The position numbers and the translations under genes are program-made. The notes beneath the pieces are model-generated. The model did no database searches, was not told where the DNA came from, and saw only the letters and a program-made list of their open reading frames with translations. Below, piece after piece: positions 42,873 to 51,531 of a stretch of 64,000 nt of DNA. Location: the NCBI RefSeq assembly GCF_902168175.1, contig NZ_CABHOU010000076.1, positions 124,001 through 188,000 on the forward strand. The letters are read 5' to 3'. Numbering within the stretch: position 1 is the first letter of the stretch; each line of letters starts with the position of its first letter. The DNA is from an uncultured Chitinophaga sp. (GTDB lineage: Bacteria; Bacteroidota; Bacteroidia; Chitinophagales; Chitinophagaceae).

Positions 42873-43931
42873 TTAACCTTTTAGCGAAGCCATCTCAATC
42901 ACAAAGCGATACTTCACATCACCTTTTAACAGGCGCTCATACGCATCATTAATCTGGTCGATATTGATCATTTCGATATCGGCTGTAATGTTATGCTCAC
43001 CACAGAAATCAAGCATCTCCTGTGTTTCGGCAATGCCGCCGATCATAGAACCGGCAAAGCTTTTACGACCCATAATCACGCTGAAGGCAGCTACCGGTAA
43101 TGGAAGTTCTGGTGCGCCCACTAATGCCAGCGATCCGTCTACGCGCAGCAGGTTAAGATAGGCGTTGATATCATGTTCGGCGGATACGGCATCAAGGATG
43201 AAATGCAGCTGGCCTCTGAATTTCTTCATCTGCTCAGGATCTTTCGATAATACGACTTCATCGGCACCGAGGCGCTGGGCTTCGTCAAATTTACTTTGAG
43301 AGGTAGTGAAGGCTACTACATGTGCACCCATTGCTTTGGCGATTTTGATGCCCATATGGCCCAGGCCACCAATGCCTACAACGCCTACTTTCTTACCGGG
43401 ACCAACGTTCCAGTGTTTCAACGGGGAGTAGGTGGTAATGCCTGCGCACAGAAGCGGCGCTGTAGCGGCGAGGTCGAGATTTCCTGGTATACGTAATACA
43501 TAGTTTTCGTCAACTACAATACGTTCGGAATAACCGCCGAAGGTAGGGGTGTTTGCGAGGTGTTTATCGGGTGAGTTGTAGGTGCCAGTCATACCGGGTT
43601 CGCAGAATTGCTCCAGGCCTTCTTTACAGTACTGGCAATCACGACAGGAGTCCACGATACAGCCAACGCCTACTACGTCGCCTACTTTGAATTTATTGAC
43701 ATGGCCGCCAACGCTCACTATTTTACCAACGATCTCATGACCGGGTACGCATGGGTACACGGTGCCGTGCCATTCGTTGCGGGCAGTATGCAGGTCGGAG
43801 TGGCAAACACCACAAAAAAGGATCTCGATCTCTACATCATGAGGGGTAGCTACGCGGCGTTTAATGTCCATTGATTGTAATGGAGCTTCCGCTGCGCTGG
43901 TGCCGTACGCTTTTGTGTTCTTCGTTTCCAT
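42873..43931 (-). CDS. NAD(P)-dependent zinc alcohol dehydrogenase (YahK/CAD type)
   Basis: A 352-residue medium-chain zinc dehydrogenase without a signal peptide. It shows CHSD and PGHE catalytic-zinc motifs, CRDCQYCKEGLEQFC structural-zinc cysteines and the GIGGLGHMGIK nucleotide-binding loop. It probably reduces aldehydes with NADPH in the cytoplasm. It is a paralogue of the exported enzyme at 39619. It follows the AraC gene by 85 bases on the same strand, consistent with readthrough from the AraC promoter. Confidence 0.93.
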   Translation of the reverse strand: METKNTKAYGTSAAEAPLQSMDIKRRVATPHDVEIEILFCGVCHSDLHTARNEWHGTVYPCVPGHEIVGKIVSVGGHVNKFKVGDVVGVGCIVDSCRDCQYCKEGLEQFCEPGMTGTYNSPDKHLANTPTFGGYSERIVVDENYVLRIPGNLDLAATAPLLCAGITTYSPLKHWNVGPGKKVGVVGIGGLGHMGIKIAKAMGAHVVAFTTSQSKFDEAQRLGADEVVLSKDPEQMKKFRGQLHFILDAVSAEHDINAYLNLLRVDGSLALVGAPELPLPVAAFSVIMGRKSFAGSMIGGIAETQEMLDFCGEHNITADIEMINIDQINDAYERLLKGDVKYRFVIEMASLKG

Positions 43932-44016
43932 ATGTTGTTATTATTTTTTTAATTAGCATTACAGATATCCAGCCAAAAGGTTGGCTGTCCTGCCTGTAAT
44001 TAATCCAATATTGATG

Positions 44017-44898
44017 TTAAGCCTGCTGCACCCGGAGTGATTTCGGATTGGTGCCGGTTATCTTTTTAAAGAAGTTGTTAAAGTAGGTCGGATACTCAAA
44101 GCCCAGCGCATATGCAATGTCTGCAATGTTCCACTCCGTATGTTGCAACAATGCTTTAGCTTCTGTAATGATGCGCTCTGAAATGTGAGTGGTGGTCGAT
44201 TTTCCGGTAGTGTCCTTCACGGCGCGGTTCAGGTAATTAACGTGAACAGACAACTCCTGTGCGTAATCGTAGGCGGTTCGCAACGTTAACGGCCGGTCGG
44301 TGGTTTCGATCGGGAACTGCCGCTCCAGCAACTCCAGGAATACACCGGTAATGCGGGAAGAGGCGTTCGTGTGCCTGTCGAAGTTGTCAGACGGCTGCAG
44401 TTTCAGCGACTCATGGATAATGAGGTGGATATAGTTGCGGATCAGCTCGTCCTTATAGGTATAATCCGTTTGCTGCTCCTCGATCATCTTAATGAACAGT
44501 GTGTTCAGGAATTCCCTTTGCACTTCTGTGATGTTCAGGACTGGGGTGCCACCTATCTTGAAGAACGGGGATTGTTGCAGACTTTCAGAGCGCTCCGACT
44601 GTTTCAGGAATGCTTCTGAAAACAGGCAGGTGTATCCCACGTAACTCGTAGAAATCGTTTCCCAGGAGTAGGGGATGTGCGGATTGCCGAAGAACAGGAT
44701 GGTGCCGTCCATTTCATAACTCCTGTCTGCGTAGTGGATGATACTTTTGCCTGTTGTCAGGCATATTTTATAAAAGTCCTTGCGGCTGTATATTTTAGTA
44801 GCACTCCCGTCACTTTCAATTTGAAACGCATTAAAGCCCTTTAGCTTTAAGTGATTGTTGTATTCAGACAGTGATCGGGGTGCATTGGAACTACTCAT
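44017..44898 (-). CDS. AraC-family transcriptional regulator
   Basis: A 293-residue protein with an N-terminal AraC-type sensing domain (about 1-170) and a C-terminal double helix-turn-helix. The end includes LLQHTEWNIADIAYALGFEYPTYFNNFFKKITGTNPKSLR, the AraC signature. It is adjacent to the ADH/SDR genes it likely controls. A 38-base element with internal 21-base direct repeats lies before both its own gene and the acetyltransferase operon. Aldehydes or alcohols are plausible inducers, by inference only. Confidence 0.93.
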   Translation of the reverse strand: MSSSNAPRSLSEYNNHLKLKGFNAFQIESDGSATKIYSRKDFYKICLTTGKSIIHYADRSYEMDGTILFFGNPHIPYSWETISTSYVGYTCLFSEAFLKQSERSESLQQSPFFKIGGTPVLNITEVQREFLNTLFIKMIEEQQTDYTYKDELIRNYIHLIIHESLKLQPSDNFDRHTNASSRITGVFLELLERQFPIETTDRPLTLRTAYDYAQELSVHVNYLNRAVKDTTGKSTTTHISERIITEAKALLQHTEWNIADIAYALGFEYPTYFNNFFKKITGTNPKSLRVQQA

Positions 44899-44974
44899 AT
44901 CCTAAAGTTAAGAAAATCAATGCAGCCGGTAGCCGGGTTTTATGTGGTACAGGCTGCTGTAACCGGATCCGAGG

Positions 44975-45041
44975 CAAAGGTAGCGAGGGTCGGGCGGATT
45001 GGGTAACGATTATCAAACAAATTATTAAGAATTTCAAACCT
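44975..45041 (-). promoter_or_regulatory. AraC-type operator copy 2 with -7 element before araC
   Basis: The element at 45004-45041 contains two related half-sites, AACGATTATCAAAC (from 45005) and TAAGAATTTCAAAC (from 45026). They match at 10 of 14 positions and start 21 bases apart, as in araI1/araI2. A perfect -7 TACCTTTG (44982-44975, minus strand) lies 22 bases beyond. The 44899-45224 gap holds no gene. Confidence 0.72.
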
Positions 45042-45074
45042 TTTGGCGTCGTTGAATGGCTGTAAAGCCGGAAA

Positions 45075-45099
45075 GCGGGCCGTTGGTAAACGAGCCCGC
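45075..45099 (-). terminator. Hairpin terminator candidate after the queD-like gene
   Basis: GCGGGC (45075-45080) pairs with GCCCGC (45094-45099), with an inner CGTT/AACG extension. It lies downstream of the met operon. The T tract on the minus strand is weak (CTTTCC). Confidence 0.55.
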
Positions 45100-45224
45100 G
45101 TAAGCATGTTTTGAATGAAATGATGGGATTTTACCAGCTCTCTCTCTATACTCCCAGGTAACTCTCTTCACACTTTAAGGTAACTTCAGGTCCTTTAGTT
45201 AATATAGTATTATTGATGGTGCCG

Positions 45225-45641
45225 TCAGCCAAAGCACTCCGCACTATTGTTCTCCGTCTCGGCAAGCCTCACCGAATGCAGGAAAACACCCTCATAAGCC
45301 TCTAAAGGCCCCTGCAGCAGCTTAAATATCTCGACACAAAGTAATTCCGTGGAAGCCATCTTGTCTGCCATAAAATCCACGTCCAGGTTAAGATTCTTGT
45401 GGTCGAGCTTTTCGATCACCAGGTCATTGATGATCACCTTCAATTCTTTAAGGTCGATGATGTAAGGCCGTTCGGGATTTACTTCGCCTTTTACCGTTAC
45501 AAAGAGGTCGTAGTTGTGGCCATGGTAATTCGGGTTGGCACATTTGCCAAACATTTTCAGGTTTTCTTCTTCAGTTAAATCCTGCCGGTACATACGGTGT
45601 GCGGCGTTAAAGCGCTCGCGGCGGGTTAGAAAAGTCAGCAT
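45225..45641 (-). CDS. 6-pyruvoyl/6-carboxy-tetrahydropterin synthase family (QueD-like)
   Basis: A 138-residue enzyme of the PTPS/QueD family. Zinc ligands are His15, His40 and His42 (HGH), and the catalytic Cys is Cys34 in GKCANPNYHGHNY. It acts on 7,8-dihydroneopterin triphosphate, giving 6-carboxytetrahydropterin for queuosine or a pyruvoyl-pterin. Which product it makes is uncertain. It lies 27 bases after the MTHFR-like gene and ends the metE operon, so it may be B12-regulated. Confidence 0.85.
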   Translation of the reverse strand: MLTFLTRRERFNAAHRMYRQDLTEEENLKMFGKCANPNYHGHNYDLFVTVKGEVNPERPYIIDLKELKVIINDLVIEKLDHKNLNLDVDFMADKMASTELLCVEIFKLLQGPLEAYEGVFLHSVRLAETENNSAECFG

Positions 45642-45668
45642 TACTTAATAATATTCGCAGGTTTCTTG

Positions 45669-46625
45669 TTATTGTGCAACTGGTAAAGCCGTAGGCTGCC
45701 TGATACCTTTTGCTTCCAGCATCGCGCCAATGGTATTGACCATATAGATAGATGCTTCGATCTCGTCCTTCCTGATGGCCACACTTTCGATGTTAAAACC
45801 GAAGGGTACACATTGAGCAGAACAGAATTCGGTCAGTGCTGCTGCAATGTCCAGGCAAACCTGTACTGACTTGTCGAGCATGTTGCCTGCATTTCGCAAT
45901 TCTTCCTTTAGCGCCTCCGGAACGTGTATGCCCAGCCACTCCATGAAGTGCAGTGTTTTCTCTGAACCACAGGCGGTGAGCGTAAAAATAACGGTAGGTG
46001 GAACGACCTGCTGTTCATTGCAGGTGCGGCAAAGATCTGCGATCACCTTCTTCGCATAGTCAACATTGAACACGCATTGAGAAACGAAATAGGAAACGCC
46101 GCAGGCAGCTTTATCGAGAATACGCTTGTCTTCGTCTTCCAATTTTGCATGCCTTTCAGGGATGGTGACTGCTCCCAGTACGGATGTATATGCATGCTTT
46201 TTCCAAAGCTGGTAAGCCTCGGGCAGTGTGGTTTTAACCGGATAATCGGGTGCGGGCAGGCCTACGAAAACAGGATGGAAGTTTTCTGCCTCCAGGTTTT
46301 GCAGCCAGGCGGATAATGCAGCTGCTGTGTATTTACCCGCAGGGCGATAGATGATCTTCGGGATGTTCAGTGTCTTCAGGTAGCTGCTGGCAAACCCGAA
46401 AGGATCTAAGGCGTTTAAAAAGGGGAAAGGCCTTTCTACGGAAGTACGTGCCGATTCGTCCTGCACATCATATACGATCAGTGCATCGATATCCAGCGGC
46501 ACGAGTCGTTGCATCGTTCTTTCCGCAATTTCTGCTACGCGTTCTGGTGTTGTTTCTGCCTTGGGAGGCGTAATGCCGTATGTTAAAATCCCGGACTGTC
46601 CGGACCTGATCTTCTCCAGGAACAT
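45669..46625 (-). CDS. Methylenetetrahydrofolate reductase-family protein
   Basis: A 318-residue protein with TIM-barrel features and the opening GILTYGITPPKAETTPERVAEIAERT typical of MTHFR-like proteins. YDVQDESAR and GVSYFVSQCVFN correspond to the flavin/folate pocket of MetF. It presumably provides methyl-tetrahydrofolate for MetE. The sequence is more distant than a classic MetF and lacks the usual N-terminus, so it may be a MetF-like paralogue. It lies 65 bases downstream of metE on the same strand. Confidence 0.8.
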   Translation of the reverse strand: MFLEKIRSGQSGILTYGITPPKAETTPERVAEIAERTMQRLVPLDIDALIVYDVQDESARTSVERPFPFLNALDPFGFASSYLKTLNIPKIIYRPAGKYTAAALSAWLQNLEAENFHPVFVGLPAPDYPVKTTLPEAYQLWKKHAYTSVLGAVTIPERHAKLEDEDKRILDKAACGVSYFVSQCVFNVDYAKKVIADLCRTCNEQQVVPPTVIFTLTACGSEKTLHFMEWLGIHVPEALKEELRNAGNMLDKSVQVCLDIAAALTEFCSAQCVPFGFNIESVAIRKDEIEASIYMVNTIGAMLEAKGIRQPTALPVAQ

Positions 46626-46657
46626 AAGTTAGAGTCGTTAGTAGTAGGTAGAGAATG

Positions 46658-46683
46658 GCTGCGAATGTTGTTCATCCGCAGCC
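46658..46683 (-). repeat. Intercistronic hairpin between metE and the MTHFR-like gene
   Basis: GGCTGCG (46658-46664) pairs with CGCAGCC (46677-46683), with further A-T pairs inside. No T run follows on the minus strand, so it may stabilise or attenuate the message rather than terminate it. Confidence 0.5.
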
Positions 46684-46690
46684 TTTAATG

Positions 46691-48994
46691 TTATATTGCT
46701 GATGCCACGCTGATCAACTCACGCGCCTCTTTGGCTGCCTGTACCATGTTTTCCAGTGCGGCTTTGGTTTCAGGCCATTTGCGGGTTTTAAGGCCGCAGT
46801 CCGGATTTACCCAAAGGTTTTGCGCAGGTAACAGGTCGGCTGCTTTTATTAACAGCGATACCATTTCTTCCTTGCTGGGTACGCGTGGTGAGTGGATATC
46901 GTATACGCCGGGCCCGATCTCGTTCGGGTACTCGAAATGCGCAAAGGCATGTAACAGTTCCATCTGCGAACGGGATGTTTCGATAGTGATCACATCGGCA
47001 TCCATAGCGGCGATATGTTCGATGATATCATTGAACTCGCTGTAACACATATGGGTGTGGATTTGCGTCTTGTCTTCAACACCACTGGCGGTAACCCTGA
47101 ACGCTTTTACGGCCCAGTCGAGGTAATGCGGCCGTTTGGCTTTACGTAAGGGTAAACCTTCACGGATCGCGGCTTCATCGATCTGCACAATGCCTATACC
47201 TGCTTTTTCCAGGGCCACTACTTCATCACGGATAGCCAGTGCAATCTGGTTGGTGGTGATATCGCGCGGTTGATCGTCGCGTACGAACGACCATTGCAGG
47301 ATGGTTACCGGGCCGGTCAACATACCTTTCATTAGTTTGCTGGTTTGTTTGGCCGCGAAGGTGATCCAGCGGATGGTCATGTCCTGCGGACGGCTAACAT
47401 CGCCATAGATCACCGGTGGTTTCACGCAACGGCTGCCGTAACTTTGTACCCATCCGTTTTTGGAGAACAGGAAGCCGTCGAGTTGCTCGCCGAAGTATTC
47501 CACCATGTCGTTACGCTCAAATTCGCCGTGTACGAGTACATCGATTCCCAGTTCTTCCTGCCAACGGATGACTTCTACGGTCGCATCTTCAATGGCTTTT
47601 TCATATTGTTCAGGCGTGAGGTCTCCTTTTTTAAACTTCGCACGCAGCTGGCGAATGTCGTCTGTCTGCGGGAACGAACCGATAGTAGTGGTAGGGAATG
47701 CGGGCAGGTTAAAACGCTCACGGTGCAGTTGCTGGCGTACGGGGAAGGCGCTTTTACGGGTAGCATCTGCATCGGTGATAGCGGCTACGCGATCTTTCAC
47801 TTCCTGTTTGTGTACTTTTTTAGACGTTCTTCTGCTTTCGATGGCTTTTTTGTTAGCGTCCAGTAATGCCTGGTTACCTTCAGTGATCTGCTTCAGTTCA
47901 GCTACTTCGTTCAGTTTTTGTTTGGCGAAGGCCATCCAGTTTTTGATCCCGGCATCTATCGCAGTTTCCTGGTCAAGATCAATAGGACTGTGCAGCAGCG
48001 AGCAGGAGGGAGCGATCATCACGCGGTCGCTGCCGAGTTTTGCAAGGGCTTTATTGATTTGCGCCAATGACTTCTCATAATCATTTTTCCAGACGTTCCG
48101 GCCGTCTATCACACCTAATGAAAGCTGCAGGTTGGCAGGGATGAGTGCCAATACTTCGTCCAGCTGTTCGGGCGCACGTACCAGGTCGATGTGCAGTGCC
48201 GCAACCGGAAGGTTAACTGCTACCTGGGTATTGTCGAGCAATGCTTCGAAGTAAGTAGCTACCAGCAGTTTCACGCCGCTTACCTGGCTGGCGATAGTGC
48301 GGTACGCATATTCAAATGCTTCTTTATCCCGCTTGGAGAGGTCGAGTGCGAGGCTGGGCTCATCCAGCTGGATCCACCGGGCGCCCTGTTGTTGCAGGCG
48401 ATTGATGATCTCCACGTACACAGGCACCAGGTCTTTAATCAGGTCGATGCGCTCAAAGCCCTGCTCTTTCTCTTTGCCTGCAAGTAAGTAACTAACAGGC
48501 CCCACCAATACGGGTTTAGCCTTGTCGCCAAGGGTTTTAACGGCGGCAGTATATTCATTAAATACTTTTTCCGAGTGTATCTTAAACGACTGTTTGGCGG
48601 TAAATTCCGGAACGATGTAGTGGTAGTTAGTATCCATCCACTTGGTCATTTCCATGGCGGTAATGTCCAGGCCATCCCGCTGGTATCCCCTGGCCATAGC
48701 GAAATACAGGTCGATCTCATTATTGCCTTTTACACCGGAAACGGGTGCATAACGTGGAGGTATAACCCCTAACAGCATGCTCATATCGAGCACCTGGTCG
48801 TAATAACTGAAATCATTACAGGGGATAAGGTCAATACCGGCTTTGAGTTGCGTTTGCCAGTTTTCTTCCCTGATCGTGCGGGCTACCTGGTGCAGTTCAT
48901 CGAGGCCAATCTTGCCAGACCAGTACGATTCACAGGCTTTTTTTAATTGTCTTTGGGTACCGATACGCGGGTAACCGAGGTTTTGCGTTAGCAT
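46691..48994 (-). CDS. metE: Cobalamin-independent methionine synthase
   Basis: About 767 residues from the Met at 48994 (MLTQNLGYPRIGTQRQLKKA), the family's usual start; a longer frame to 49057 runs into the riboswitch leader. Both barrels are present. The catalytic zinc ligands are seen as HTHMCYSEF, an intervening Glu and NPDCGLKTR. It transfers the methyl group from 5-methyltetrahydrofolate (polyglutamate) to homocysteine. A cobalamin riboswitch directly upstream fits the known pattern of shutting off metE when B12 allows MetH to work. Confidence 0.96.
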   Translation of the reverse strand: MLTQNLGYPRIGTQRQLKKACESYWSGKIGLDELHQVARTIREENWQTQLKAGIDLIPCNDFSYYDQVLDMSMLLGVIPPRYAPVSGVKGNNEIDLYFAMARGYQRDGLDITAMEMTKWMDTNYHYIVPEFTAKQSFKIHSEKVFNEYTAAVKTLGDKAKPVLVGPVSYLLAGKEKEQGFERIDLIKDLVPVYVEIINRLQQQGARWIQLDEPSLALDLSKRDKEAFEYAYRTIASQVSGVKLLVATYFEALLDNTQVAVNLPVAALHIDLVRAPEQLDEVLALIPANLQLSLGVIDGRNVWKNDYEKSLAQINKALAKLGSDRVMIAPSCSLLHSPIDLDQETAIDAGIKNWMAFAKQKLNEVAELKQITEGNQALLDANKKAIESRRTSKKVHKQEVKDRVAAITDADATRKSAFPVRQQLHRERFNLPAFPTTTIGSFPQTDDIRQLRAKFKKGDLTPEQYEKAIEDATVEVIRWQEELGIDVLVHGEFERNDMVEYFGEQLDGFLFSKNGWVQSYGSRCVKPPVIYGDVSRPQDMTIRWITFAAKQTSKLMKGMLTGPVTILQWSFVRDDQPRDITTNQIALAIRDEVVALEKAGIGIVQIDEAAIREGLPLRKAKRPHYLDWAVKAFRVTASGVEDKTQIHTHMCYSEFNDIIEHIAAMDADVITIETSRSQMELLHAFAHFEYPNEIGPGVYDIHSPRVPSKEEMVSLLIKAADLLPAQNLWVNPDCGLKTRKWPETKAALENMVQAAKEARELISVASAI

Positions 48995-49127
48995 CTTTTT
49001 CAATGATTTAATGCGTTTGTAAAAGATTCCAGACAGGCGTTCGACGTCTAACAGCAAAGGAGCAGGAAATGGGGTTTCCTATAATACCATCAGGTCAGAT
49101 CATTTGCTTTATTACGCGAAAGCACCG

Positions 49128-49325
49128 TCTATCCGGAAAAGGCAGGTTTCCTGACTCGTAACATTTCAACCGCCCTTCCCGTCCGTTTAATTGAACAGTG
49201 GGCATTTGCCGGTTGAAATTGTGGAATGTTACTTACAGTTGCGCGACAGCCCGTGATTCTCACACGGTTCCCTTTTAATTCCCCGCCAGGTTTATGGCAG
49301 AAAAACCCTTTTCGGTTTGATAAAC
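49128..49325 (-). ncRNA. Cobalamin (B12) riboswitch upstream of metE
   Basis: Read on the minus strand, the region contains GGGAACCGTGTGAGAATCAC, then GGGCTGTCGCGCAACTGTAA (the B12 box), and near its 3' side GAGTCAGGAAACCTGCC. These are the core landmarks of the AdoCbl-type riboswitch in the right order. CCGAAAAGG and CCTTTTCCGG close a P1-like stem. The element ends about 135 bases before the metE ATG. The expected effect is repression of the metE-MTHFR-queD operon when B12 is present. Confidence 0.93.
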
Positions 49326-49362
49326 TTACTAAAGAACTATTTTTGGCAAATGAGTGCTTTTG

Positions 49363-49388
49363 ACAGCACTAAATGCTGTGCAAATCTA
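49363..49388 (-). promoter_or_regulatory. metE promoter -7 element with overlapping palindrome
   Basis: TAGATTTG on the minus strand (49388-49381) is a perfect TAnnTTTG element for metE. Immediately downstream, ACAGCA (49363-49368) and TGCTGT (49374-49379) form a perfect inverted repeat over the expected start site. It is a candidate operator, perhaps for the divergent Lrp/AsnC protein. Confidence 0.6.
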
Positions 49389-49438
49389 TTGAATTGATTT
49401 ATTAATTGGTTTTGTCGTAAAATTTCAGTTGAAAAGAA

Positions 49439-49446
49439 TATTTTTG
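49439..49446 (+). promoter_or_regulatory. -7 element of the Lrp/AsnC gene
   Basis: TATTTTTG matches TAnnTTTG exactly and lies 66 bases before the ATG at 49512. Confidence 0.5.
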
Positions 49447-49511
49447 CCTTGTTTTAAAGATGAATCGTCTTTTACTCTCTGTTTTTAAGTCTTACAAAAG
49501 GAAATTATTCT

Positions 49512-49976
49512 ATGGAAGAAACGCTTGATCAAACAGATCTTCAATTACTCAGGCTATTAGCCGCCGATGCCAAGATTACCACGAAGGACCTGGCAGCCAA
49601 AGTGAACCTGTCGCCCTCGCCGGTTTTTGAAAGGATCAAACGCTTAGAGGCAGGCGGCTATATTAAAGGATATATCGCCCTGATCAATGCTGAAAAACTC
49701 AATTATGGGTTGATCATTTTTTGCAACATCAGGTTAAAGCACCACGATAAAACAATAGGGAACGACTTCGTGAGCGATATCATGCGCCTGGAAGAAGTGG
49801 TGGAGTGTTATAACATTTCCGGGGACTATGATTTTCTGCTGAAGGTGTATGCAAGGGACATGAAGCACTACCAGGATTTTGTGTTTAATAAACTGGGATC
49901 GGTAACGAGTATTGGCAGCACGCACAGTACTTTCGTGATGTGTGAGAATAAGAATACTTACAATATCAATTTCTGA
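49512..49976 (+). CDS. Lrp/AsnC-family transcriptional regulator
   Basis: A 154-residue protein with an N-terminal winged HTH (LLAADAKITTKDLAAKVNLSPSPVFERIKRLEAGGYIKGY) and a C-terminal RAM ligand-binding domain with VECYNISGDYDFLLKVYARDM. It is typical of Lrp/AsnC octameric or dimeric regulators that sense amino acids. It is transcribed divergently from the riboswitch-controlled metE operon, so it may regulate methionine genes and itself. The ligand is unknown. Confidence 0.93.
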   Translation: MEETLDQTDLQLLRLLAADAKITTKDLAAKVNLSPSPVFERIKRLEAGGYIKGYIALINAEKLNYGLIIFCNIRLKHHDKTIGNDFVSDIMRLEEVVECYNISGDYDFLLKVYARDMKHYQDFVFNKLGSVTSIGSTHSTFVMCENKNTYNINF

Positions 49977-50115
49977 AGATGGGCTATTTCATAGATAGTG
50001 TTTGAACCTGATTAATATCATTTTTGTTATTCGTGAATATTTGTTTCTTGTGCCTGTCTTAACGCTGGTATTATCCGGTATTTGAGCTAATTTCGCTGCC
50101 GAAACGCTATCACAC

Positions 50116-50493
50116 ATGATCAAACAATGTATAACGGTAATCTTCATGCTCATCTGGTGCTCCCAGATGTTCAGCCGTTATATGGTGATGACCATGTTTT
50201 ACATCAATCAGACTTACATTGCGCAAAACCTTTGTGAAAACAGGGATAAGCCGCAAATGAACTGTAATGGCCACTGTCAGTTGACGAAAAAGCTGAAGGA
50301 CGAGCAGAAAAAAGAGCAGGAAAATCCTGAACATAAGGCGGATAGTAAGAGCGAGATCTTTTATCCCAGCCACGAAACAAATAACAATGTGCTTGCCGCT
50401 TTTAAAGTGGTAGACAGCAATTATATCCTCCCCATTTCTATTGGTGCGCCTGTAGATCGCGCCCATGCGGTGTTTCACCCACCCACTGCATAA
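50116..50493 (+). CDS. Small hypothetical protein with N-terminal hydrophobic segment
   Basis: A 125-residue protein. A hydrophobic N-terminus (about 5-35, with aromatic MFSRYMVMTMFYINQTYIA) suggests a signal anchor. It is followed by NCNGHCQLTKKL, a Cys/His motif that could bind metal, then a charged Lys/Glu stretch and a Pro-rich end. I do not recognise a named family. It precedes the copper-type gene set on the same strand and may belong to it. Confidence 0.65.
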   Translation: MIKQCITVIFMLIWCSQMFSRYMVMTMFYINQTYIAQNLCENRDKPQMNCNGHCQLTKKLKDEQKKEQENPEHKADSKSEIFYPSHETNNNVLAAFKVVDSNYILPISIGAPVDRAHAVFHPPTA

Positions 50494-50719
50494 TCGTTCC
50501 TTTATTGTTATTGCTTTTTTATGATGGTTATGCCTGGCCCAACGTCCGGCTCATGACTTTCCTCTATTGATTTCGCCTGCGGGCGAACAGGCAGTGTTTT
50601 GCACTGAACGGTCCTGTATGGCCCCGCAGGGGAGTCGTTTACCAGTATTTTCTTTATCACTTAAACGCGTGTACTACACGCGAAGGGCATGCTATTGCCT
50701 GTACTTAAACACATCTGAT

Positions 50720-51526
50720 ATGAAACGTATTTTAACATTGATAGGTATCGCCACATTCATCATGGCCTGTTCAAAAGAGAGTAATCCCGCGCCCGCACCA
50801 ACCGGTGAAAAGGCCACGTTATCTATCCAGTTTGATAATATTATTGGCAGTAAAAATCTGCAACTGAATACAGGTAATTATACAAACGCAGCGGGAGAGC
50901 AATTCAGCATTTCCAAATTGCAGTATTACATCTCCAATATTCGCGTTAAAACAACTGCAGGTGTGGAATTTGTGGTGCCGCAGGATAGCAGTTATTTCCT
51001 GGTAAATGAAGCGGAACCGGCCTCCCAGTTTCTAAAAGTGCGCGTGCCCGAAGGAGATTACGCGACCCTCACGTTTGTATTGGGGGTGGATAGTTTGCGT
51101 AGTACGATGGACATCAGTAAACGTACCGGTGCGCTTGATCCTTCTTCTGGTATGGATGCCGGTATGTATTGGGGCTGGAACAGCGGTTACATCTTCTTTA
51201 AAATGGAAGGCCTGTCTGCCGCCGCCCCGGTTGATCCCAGTGGACAAAACAAGTTCCGCTACCACATTGGCGGCTTTGGTGGTTACAGTGCGCCCACACT
51301 GAATAACATTAAAACCATTGTCATCGATCTTACAGCCGGCGGTATAGCGAGGGTGCGTAAGGGCAGGGAGGCTAATATCCATATCATGACGGATGTGATG
51401 AAACTCTTTAACGGTGGCACCATGGTGAGTATTGCCGCTCATCCAACCGTGATGTTCAGCGATTACAGTGTATTAATCGCCAACAACTACACCTCTATGT
51501 TTACGCACGATCACACCGAGAATTAA
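50720..51526 (+). CDS. MbnP-like lipoprotein (candidate copper-binding protein)
   Basis: A 268-residue lipoprotein read from the Met at 50720 (MKRILTLIGIATFIMAC, Cys17). The body resembles the MbnP family. ISIKLQYYISNI-like strands (here SISKLQYYISNI) come early. MDAGMYWGWNSGYIFFKMEG follows, with Trp151 and Trp153 in the most conserved block, and HIMTDVMKLFNG near the end. In studied MbnP/MbnH pairs a diheme enzyme converts a Trp of MbnP to kynurenine, and MbnP binds copper. The next gene, 5 bases away, is such a diheme protein, which supports the assignment. Confidence 0.8.
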   Translation: MKRILTLIGIATFIMACSKESNPAPAPTGEKATLSIQFDNIIGSKNLQLNTGNYTNAAGEQFSISKLQYYISNIRVKTTAGVEFVVPQDSSYFLVNEAEPASQFLKVRVPEGDYATLTFVLGVDSLRSTMDISKRTGALDPSSGMDAGMYWGWNSGYIFFKMEGLSAAAPVDPSGQNKFRYHIGGFGGYSAPTLNNIKTIVIDLTAGGIARVRKGREANIHIMTDVMKLFNGGTMVSIAAHPTVMFSDYSVLIANNYTSMFTHDHTEN

Positions 51527-51531
51527 CGCAT

